Of a stretch of 64,000 nucleotides of DNA, positions 31,730 through 42,200 are shown in pieces. Origin of the DNA: Bugula neritina. Its lineage: Eukaryota; Bryozoa; Gymnolaemata; Cheilostomatida; Bugulidae. How positions within the stretch are numbered: the stretch's first letter is position 1; the number at the start of each line of letters is the position of its first letter. The stretch is taken from NCBI GenBank assembly GCA_964035545.1, contig OZ037770.1, positions 7,951,473 to 8,015,472 on the forward strand, written 5' to 3'. Both the position numbers and the translations under genes were made by a program. The notes beneath the pieces were generated by a model that did no database searches, was not told where the DNA came from, and saw nothing but the letters and a program-made list of their open reading frames with translations.

Positions 31730-32370
31730 CGTATATATATATATATATATATAGTAATAGCTAGTATTAATAATATTATAATGTTATTAAAGTTGATGAC
31801 AACTCATACTCCAGTATACAACCATGTCTTCAGAAGTTGATACAACAAGTAGAAAAGGAAGAGCGACTCCATAAGAAAGCAAGAGACATTGTCTTTGTAT
31901 CTTTACTTGGGTGAGCACTAAAATTGTTCCTTTGTAAGTAAGTGATGCTACATGTGTTATATGTATTGATAGATCAAACATATACAAGCAATGTCTAATA
32001 AAGTTAAAGTTTCTGAGTTTGGCTAAAACAGCAACTCAAAGTAATGGTTTACACTTTACATGATCTAGCTTACATGGATTATGTGCGGTGTCCGTGTGTA
32101 CACGCATGTCTGTGTCACGGTACTTATTATCATGTACATTATGTACACCTGCCTTTATAATGTAGGGTAACAAAAGAGTTGCAAGACGATGAAGAACACC
32201 TGCTACACACCACACTGTACAAGATCCAGCGTTCACCAACTGCCCAACTCCGTGCCCTGTCTCTCATAAGAGAAGCCCTACACAAACTTACCCTACCCAC
32301 TCCTCCAACTAAAGCTAATCAGCACTGCCACCATCCTAATACACGCAAAGCTGTAAGATATGCCTTGTGA
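30259..32370 (+). CDS. Small four-exon host gene, unidentified (119 aa)
   Basis: Exons 30,259-30,292, 30,596-30,620 (25-nt microexon), 31,815-31,910 and 32,166-32,370; all introns are GT-AG and the phases (1, 2, 2) agree. ATG 30,256 just before is an in-frame alternative. The product is Ser/Gly-rich at the start, then a coiled-coil-like helix (LQKLIQQVEKEERLHKKARD), a hydrophobic turn (IVFVSLLG) and further helices with TAQLRALSLIREALHKL. It resembles small adaptor or complex subunits in size and helicity, but I do not recognise the family. It converges on THOC6, with stops 930 bp apart. Confidence 0.7.
30731..30755. repeat. (TA)n microsatellite in intron 2 of the 119-aa gene
   Basis: A run of about 12 TA units between exons 2 and 3. 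Confidence 0.9.
31682..31753. repeat. Compound microsatellite CGCA/CA/TA
   Basis: Consecutive (ACGC)n, (AC)n and (TA)n runs 60 bp upstream of the exon-3 acceptor of the 119-aa gene. Confidence 0.9.
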
Positions 32371-33299
32371 AGTTATCTTCTCGATTGTTGAAAATTACCT
32401 CTCAAATCGAGAAAAGCATTTCTTTTTCAAGTAGAATGTAGAAAAATCTGAACTATTGGTTTAATTTGATTTAGACCTTTAAATTTTGGTTGCTAGCCAT
32501 GTATGTTGCAGTCAAGTAGCATAATGCATAATTATCATTAGTATACTAAGTTCTATTACAATAGCAAATATTATGCTAACGTTGCTATGTAACAAAGACA
32601 AAGCTAGAAGTATTTCAAACTGTTTTATTTTGCATTAAGTTTATCGATGCATTGCAAAATTTATTGAGCATACAACTCCCAATGTGCATTTATTTACCCT
32701 AATAAATTATAGTAGCAAATATTTTCCAGCATTTAAATTTATTTGTGGGGCTTACCAAGCCAGTTGTACTATAGGCGTCCACTGCATTTAGAGAATCTAT
32801 ATCTATTTAGGCAACTATATTTTTAATTCTTTGCTATAGTTTTTTGCATTTTTATTTAATAAACTGTAAAAATGTAGAAATAATATCACTATGTCTGACA
32901 CTTTTAACTTAGAGGTATCTTTCACAGCCTAAAGCAGTCTTCCATGTAGGAGCTCAAGCTAAATTCTGCTTGTCTAAAAAGATTGCATGGTTGTAAGATT
33001 CATGTAGCTGGCTTGATTTTTATTACCATTTGTGTTCCTAAAATAGTTAACAAAGTTAACTAATATTGAATACAATAGAAATACAGTTGTGAAATCAATA
33101 ATAATCTCTCATCAATGCATATATATTTTACATATAATTATCTCAACTGTAAAATACTGGTATAGCAATACTAAACACTGTACAGTTATGTATACAATTT
33201 GTATTATATATACAAGTCATTAGATCATCTATTTTTGCATTATAGACTTAGTGTATAACAATAATCCTCCCTTTCAGCCTAAAGACTTGATATCGTCTA

Positions 33300-36200
33300 C
33301 TATAACTCATATGTAAATGATGTGTAACCAAAGTTGAGACACGCATCCACCTTGTGTCCTGCGCCAGCCACTGTTAGCATCTGCAACACAATGTATAATA
33401 TAGTGATGTAGAACAACTCCAACACAATGTATAACAAAGAGTGATGTAGAACAACTCCAATACAATGTATAACATAGAGAGGTGTAGAACAACTCCAACA
33501 CAATGTATAACATAGAGCGGTGTAGAACAACTCCAACACAATGTATAACATAGAGCGGTGTAGAACAACTCCAACACAATGTATAACATAGAGCAGTGTA
33601 GAACAACTCCAACACAATGTATAACATAGAGCAGTGTAGAACAACTCCAACATAACATAGAGTAAAGGCCTGGCCTCAAGCTTGTGAGAATCCCACAAAA
33701 CTCGTGTGACGATTTTCGTGAGTTACCCTCTCGTTATGACTAGCTACAAACTCGTCGGACGAAACACATAATAGATAGTCTGTGAATAAGTCTTGCACGA
33801 GATACAAACAGCAGAAAATTGCTAAAAGTTGCTAAAATTCTATTGACCAATCAAATGGTGCTTATCGTAAGTTGCTTATCGCTTGTTGCTTATCGTTAGT
33901 TGCGATTTTTCATCTATCGTCTTCGTTGGGTATACCTAACAAAGACGATTTCATTTGAATTCCCTCAAATTATATCGTACGTTTGTGTTTTCATGTCAAA
34001 TAGACGATTTCGTGTGATTCCCACAAGTTTGTGACCAGGCCTTAATATCACAAGAGCGTTAAGGTAACTGCATGTAGCTAAACACCATGTGTCACATATA
34101 CTCGTACTATAGTCTACCGGAGATCATTTTGCAAGTTATTTTTTAATATAACTGACATTGAAAAATTAATATACATCAACTATAGCTTAAAATGCACTAA
34201 AAATGTAGACGGATGAAGCAATACACATTAGCCTGAAAGTTGCTGACCAGAAATAACAAAATTTAGTGATCTCAAAAATCTTAGCAGTTACATCACAGAA
34301 TACGATATTTATAGAAACTTCTTACTAACTACTCTTAAACAATACTCAACAAAACTTTGCTGTCTAAAGTCAACATTGTAACACATTGTACGTTTGTACA
34401 TATTCTTTAAGAGTCTGTCTTGAACTGGAGTTGATGTAGAAATAAAGGCATATACTATATACTGCTAATACTCAGCACTGTAACAAGCTAGGGTCATTTA
34501 AGTCTGGATAGTTTTATTCTATCTACATAGTGTTGAAACATGAGCTGGTGTATAAAAACCACTGGGCAAAGAAATACTTACCTTTTTAGAGGGGTTGCCG
34601 TGGTTGACAGATATGCTGTAGACAGTAGAAGCACTGACAGGCACCTGGGTCTTGCACTCACCATTAATATTCCATTGGTAGATTAGTTTGCCACAACCAC
34701 CTGTGATAAGCTGTCAAAATAGATATAATACTCATGACACATCTAAGTGTTTGAGAAGATACCCTCTAAATAAGAAGCTGCATGCAGTAGATTGTATCTG
34801 AATAGTATTAGTGGTATATGATGTTATATAATAATACACTACCATGCCATCTGGATAGTATTAGCGGTATATGATGTTATATAATAATACACTACCATGT
34901 CATCTGGATAGTATTAGTGGTATATGATGTTATATATTAATACACTACCATGTCATGTGAGTAGTATTAGTGGTATATGATGTTATATATCGATACACTA
35001 CCATGTCATCTGGATAGTATTAGTGGTATATGATGTTATATAATAATACACTACCATGTCATCTGAATAGTATTAGTGGTAGATGATGTTATATAATAAT
35101 ACACTACCATGTCATCTGGATAGTATTAGTGATATATGATGTTATATAATAATACACTACCATGTCATCTGAATAGTATTAGTGGTAGATGATGTTATAT
35201 AATAATACACTACCATGTCATCTGAATAGTATTAGTGATATATGATGTTATATAATAATACACTACCATGTCATCTGGATAGTATTAGTGCTATATGATG
35301 TTATATAATAATACACTACCATGTCATCCGAGAACAATCCTGCATGCTGAGAATCTAGCCCGGTATCCATAGAGGTCAAAGGCCGGAGAGTTCTTTGGGA
35401 CCAGAGGCTAAGATGTGGAGCTCCACCACATGCCTTTGAAAGAAACAAAACTATGGTCATCTTGGTTGTAGTTATTAAAATAGTGTAGAATAAACTGCAT
35501 AGTAAATATTATAGTGTAGAATGTAGTGTAGTAGAGTATAAGTATAGCATACTATAGCATAGCATAGTATATTATAGCATAGTATATTGTAGTATGGTAT
35601 AGTATAGTGTAGTAGAGTGTAAGTATATCGTAGCATAGCATGAGTATAACATAGTAAAGTTTAGCATACTATAGCATAAGGATATTATAGTATAGTACAT
35701 TACTGTATAAGTATATTATAGTATAGCATAGCACATTCTAGTATAAGTATAGTATAATGCCTATTCCTAATTTCAGCATATGCTATAGTAAAGCTACTAT
35801 AATATATAATACATATTATAGTAGTTATTACAGCTGTATCATTTGCTATAATAGCTACAAGGTTTAGAGTTACTAACACAACTACATTTATTGCCATAAC
35901 ATGATAAACCAGAAAACTGACTATCAGATCATCTTGAGCTACAACCAGGGCCAACCATTTGCCAACATCTGGTCTATTTATAGCCGGCTCTTTACTGGGA
36001 GTTATCATACCCTGATGCTCTTTACCACTTTGTCTGCTGTCTGGAAAACACACACACATCATCATCATACACAATAGAGGAATGCATATTGAAGGTTTCA
36101 ACAAACAGGTATTAATAAATGCAGATATATGGAAGAAAGAGGATTAGATAGATTAAAACTCAATAAAGAATAAATCTATATCCAGAAATAAGTTGAATAC

Positions 36201-39200
36201 AGATTAGTTGGCTCTACGATATCTTAGTAAACAGGAAAGATATAGACTAGATGAATAAAATGTATAGATTAAAACTACCAAATAGAATTCTAGTTTATAT
36301 ATTATGTATTAATGAAACTTCTATTGCAAATTGACTGTTTGAAATATTTGTTACTGCCACCATACATTATGGTATATCATAGAAGGATGTTGGCTAGGAA
36401 TAATTTTAGATATTATATAATAGTATAGCTTATACCCCAGATGCGAACAGTTCCATCTTCTGACGCCGAGAGCAGAGTGTTACTTCCTGTGAGTTGAATA
36501 TCCTGAATAACATCAGTGTGACCACAGAACGAGCCCTGGTAATATGTACATAATATAATATAATATATACACAAATTGATATATACATAATATAATATGT
36601 ACGTGATATAATATATACGTAATAAAATATACACAATATAATATATACGCGATATAATATAAACATAATATAATATATACATAATATAATATACATATAA
36701 CATAATATAAACACAAAATAATATATACATAACATATAATATATACACGAAATAATATATACGCGATATGATATATGCATAATATAATATATACCAAGGT
36801 TGGGGTAATTGTAATTATTTGTAATTAATTCCATTTTCTCAAGTAATTGATTGTAATTTGTAATTGATGTAAAAAATGTAATTGTAATTAATTACATAGC
36901 TAATGTAATTGATTTTTACAATAGTTGGACTCTAAAAGTGAGATTATATAACTTTTATTTGTCTCTTGTGAGAACAAAAGAAATTGCAACTGTAATTAAT
37001 TACATTACCATGTAATTGTAATTAATTACATTAATTTTAAATGTCATTATAATTGTAATTGACAAATTTTCATGCAATTGTAATTAATTACATTCATGTG
37101 TAATTGACCACAACCCTGATACATACATAGTATAATATATACATATTCAATATAATATGCATAATATAATATATACATAACATAATATGCATATAATATA
37201 GAAATATATACATAGTATAGTGTATACATATTATATAATATATACATATTATACAATATATACATACTCAACATTGAAGACTTTGGAAATTACTATTAAT
37301 CATGGACAGCATATTGGCAGCAGTCTTAGTATGCTGTCTCATATCTGGGCCAACTACTTTATTACTCTATCGAGTGTTTTATTGCATTAAACTTAAACAC
37401 CTCATTACAAAGAACTTTAAGTAAATTGTGTATAAGTAAACGCCTGTAGTATTACTGGATATTAGAAATCAGATATAAGTATTGCATAATTTATACTGTT
37501 GACTTTCACATAAGTATTGTATAACTTGAACTAGAAGTAACAATAAACTACCCTCCATTTCATCAAAAGTATTTTAGGTACAACTACTTGCGCCAAACAC
37601 CAGAAGTAATTGCATGCAGAAGTTAAAAGAAATATTTCTATCAAGTTTTCAGTATAAAGAATAACTGAACAGACAGGATTAACGTACAGAGAGGACACCA
37701 GAGTCAAGTTTCCAAGTGTATGTTTTACCATCTCCACAACCAGCATATAATACATCATTCTGAAATATGTATTATATCATAGCACTATATGTAGCATAGT
37801 TTACAGAATATTACACTGATTATACTACATCTATACTATACACAATGCTGTAACATTGTGTACATATTGTAAGTAATTATAATACAGTTATAATATACAT
37901 ACAACACTTTATTTGTGATATTATTCGTTCAGTAAACATGTGATACAAACAACATTCGCTGGCAAATCTGTCAAAAATGTTAACAAATTGCTTGCTTTAT
38001 TATATCTGAACTTGCAGTGAAGTGAACACTGAATTACATCTAAATATTTTAACATATGCACATAGGTACAATACAAAGTGCAGCCTACTTACCTCCTTAC
38101 ACACCTCTAAACTGTTGGCTTCTGTCAGATCAGATCCACTGCAATAGAACATATTATGTAATACCCAGGAGGTCCACACCTGCCCACAGAGCAACTCATT
38201 CATTATTTCATATGGTAACAAACTAAAGCTACTGTAGGCTATAGAATACTGGCAGTGTATTGGACCACAGGCTCACAGACACGATACACAGCATTTCTAA
38301 AAAATGTTCTATAAACAGCTTCGAGTCAGGGGTGAAAGAGAGAAGTAGGTTGGGGGGGGGTCAAGATTAGAGTTAGGTCCCCAGCTCCAAACTCGAGAAC
38401 TCCTCAAACTTAGAGCTGCTTATAAAACAATTCAATTTTCACGGCATATATTAAATGTTTGAGTGTAGGACATACGAGTGTAGTGAGAAGTATACAGAAC
38501 AAACTGCTGTTAAAACAGCCAAAACAATAAACTATTTTTTACTTAACACTGAACACTTCACCTAAACGCCGTTAAAGTCTAATGCAATTCACTACCAAGT
38601 CTATAATCACAAGTCTTCCCGAATTAGTTATTTAGCAATGCATATGAGTAGCGGGTGTAACAATGTGGATTTCGTGTAAAGGGAGAGTAAAAGTTTATTC
38701 TGCACTGCTTGCACTCGCTATAACAACTGACTGCTTTACAATCAAGCACTAATAATATTGCACTCAAAACCATGACTAATAAAATAAGTACATTAACCTT
38801 TCACACATAATTGGTAAAACAGATGTGGACACTTAGCCAGGATACAACAACCCTTTCTTTCTTGAAAAAGCTTTAATACTAGCATAATAAAAATTTATAA
38901 CAATTTAGCAAACTTCAGGTAAACCAAAAACATAATACCATAAAATTAATACTGAAATAAACTAAGTAAAGCCAAATTACAGTGAACCTTGAAAAGCTAT
39001 AGTTTACATAAAATGCATAATATCAAACTAAAGTAACTAAACTAAGTACAGTGAGCAGTGTGGAATGAGCTGAGGGCAAACCTGCAATGAAGGACACACA
39101 GAGCCACCACCGAATCCCACAGCCACAACACACAGCCCCAGCAAGACACGCCAACCAACTACTAGCAAGTATCAGACTGGTCCAGATTACACAAGTCTCG

Positions 39201-42200
39201 AACCAACACAAACACTAAGTAAACCAGTCAAGTCACCCTGTAAATTGCAATATGAACTCTACAAACTAATGAGACTAACAACTAATAAACTAATCTACCA
39301 AGCAATAAAGAATTTAATGAGTCACTGTGACCCCATATCTATCAGGAGGTTTCCTGTTTCTCAAAGGCCTATCAGTAACAGCAATAGCCTGACTCGAAGT
39401 TGGAGTCAGTGGCTTGACATCTGACACATTTCTGCGTTTCTCAACACCTTCTTTAGACTGGACTACGACCTCTGACCCTTGTTTGCTAACAACCTGTTGA
39501 GACTCCGGATCATATGTTGCACTGAGCTTGTCAGTTTTATTCTGACGAATCAAGACTTCATCTCCTACACTGACATCGGGCATATGAGCCTGATTACTTA
39601 AGTAGCTCTTACTCTTCTCCTGTGCAACTGCTTGGCGGTCTCGTACCTCTTCATCTAGTCTGTTTGACTTCTCTAAGCAAGGAAGCTTCGTTTGGAGTTT
39701 TCTCCCCAACATGAGTTCTGCAGGAGAAACACCAGTAACAGAGTGTGGTGTTGAACGATAACTTAGCAGAAATTTTCTCAACTCAGCTTTATGGTCTTTG
39801 CCTGAAATGTGAGCTATCTTGAGTGCTTTCAATAGGCTCCTATTTTGTCTCTCCACTTCACCATTGGCAGCCGGCCACATTGGTGTGGTGGACATCCAGA
39901 ATACCCCATATTCATTTAGAAATTCCTGAAATGATTGACTAACAAACTGTGGTCCATTGTCAGTTCTAATACTTGATGGAACTCCCCATCTACAGAACAT
40001 AGCTTCAATAGCTTCAACTATTTTTGTAGCAACTGTTGACCTCAGAAATGCTACCTCAAAATAACGACTGTAATAGTCAACCACTACGAGAATACTCTCT
40101 CCATTGGGTAATGGACCCAGTAAATCACAAGCAATGTGTTCCCATGGCTTGTCTGGCATTTTTGTACTGGACATGGGTGGTGGTCTGCTCGGTGCACTGA
40201 CAAGCTGGCACTCATAGCAACCTTTACAAAACCTCTCTACGTCCTGATCCATGCCTGGCCACCACAATTTTGTACGCAACAACTGTTTTGTCTTACTTGT
40301 ACCCTGGTGACCCTCATGAGCCAACTCCACTGCTACTGACCTTAATGACACAGGCATTACAATCCTATTGCCCCTCATGACTACTCCTTCAACTTCAGCT
40401 AGTTCAGTCATGACAGCTTTGTATGCAGGAAGGCAGTTTGACCATAGGCCACTGATTAGTGACTTTCTAACCTGGTCCATCTCCAAACATTTAGCAGCAG
40501 CCTTTTTAATTTCATTAAAACTCATTGCCTTGGGCACTGACAGTTTAGCTATCATCATTACATACTCATCAGCAACATTATTCACATTATAAGGGGTATG
40601 CTCATCAACTGACAAACGAGACAGTGGGTCAGCTATGTTCATTGACCCCGGCTTGTAGACCACCTCATAGTCAAATGCTTGTAGCCTAAGCACCCAGCGT
40701 TCAATCCTAGCTGATGGTTTTGAGTTTACACGATTGAAAATAAATTCCAACGGTTTATGATCAGTCACTAACCTAAACTTAGTTCCAATCAAGTATATGG
40801 CAAAGTGTTCACAGCCCCATACTATAGCTAAAGCTTCCCTCTCAGTCTGAGAGTATCTGCGCTCCACGGCTGACAAACTGCGATGCCCATATGCAACAAC
40901 TCTCTCACAACTACCAACACGTTGACTTAGAACAGCACCTAAACCATACGGACTAGCATCAACTGTAACAGTTGTCTCAGCATTTGGGTTGAAATAAGCT
41001 AGTGTTTTGCTCTGAGCCATCATAGATTTGATTTTATCAAAGGCAGCTTGCTGCTCACTAGACCACTGAAACTTACTTGCTTTCTTTACTAACCTCAGCA
41101 GAGGCTCAGCATGTGTAGATAAATTAGGAATGAATTTACCCACAAAGTTCACAAGACCTAGGAAACTACGCAGCTCTGTAACATCCTTTGGGACCCTAGC
41201 TTGTACAATTGCTTTGACTTTCTTGTCACTTACTGATATACCTTTGTCCGAAATATCATAGCCTACATAAGTGATCTTGCTACAGCCAAATTTGCACTTT
41301 TCAGCATTTAATGTCAACCCTAGTTTACTCATGCGCTTGAGAAATGCTCCAAGCCTAGCATCGTGCTCTTGTTTGTTACTGCCATATATAACAATATCAT
41401 CAGCATAATTTTGGCAACCCTCCAAATCTGCTATAGATCTCTGTATGTGATACTGATAAACTTCACTAGCAGATGCTACCCCAAAATTAAGCTTCTTATA
41501 TCTGAATACCCCAAATGGTGTGGCAAATGTTGTAATAGCCCTAGAGGCTTCATCAAGTTCTAACTGATGGTAACCAAGTTTTAAATCTGCTTTGCTAAAA
41601 ACTTTAGCACCATTGAGATTGTACATCAGCTCTTTGACTGTAGGAATTGGATGCCTTTCCCTAATTATTGCTTTATTAGCTTGTCTCATGTCTACACATA
41701 AACGTATATCATTACCATCCTTAGGCACAGTGACAATAGGACTAACCCAAGGTGTAGGACCCTCAACTCGCTCAATAATATCGGCAGCAAGCAATTCATC
41801 AATTTTAGCCTTAGCTTTATTCCTATGACCAAATGGCATGCGTCTTACTGGTTGAGCAACTGGCTTGACATTAGGATCTATGTGTAAAGAGACCTGCAAA
41901 TCCTTCAACAAACCAACACCCGCAAAGCACTCAGGAAACATATCCAACCACGACTGCCCATCACCGCTAGCAAGATCCGATGAAGCAAAGTGAACCCCCT
42001 CACCTACAGGACCAACCCTCAGCACACCCAACTGCTCAGATGTACTTTTACATAACAATGTAGTAGCAGTACCATTAAATATGTAAAACTTAGCATGCAC
42101 ACATTTACCAGTAGAAGGCACAAAAACATTTACATCAGTTTCACCTATCAAGTCTAAGCATGCAGATTTGTTACCATAAGCAAATAATTGTTTGGTTGTT

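Noticed and set aside
36413-36834. Tyr/Ile-rich minus frames
   Set aside because: Translation of the AATATATACAT microsatellite; only 36,436-36,535 is a true exon (THOC6 exon 7).
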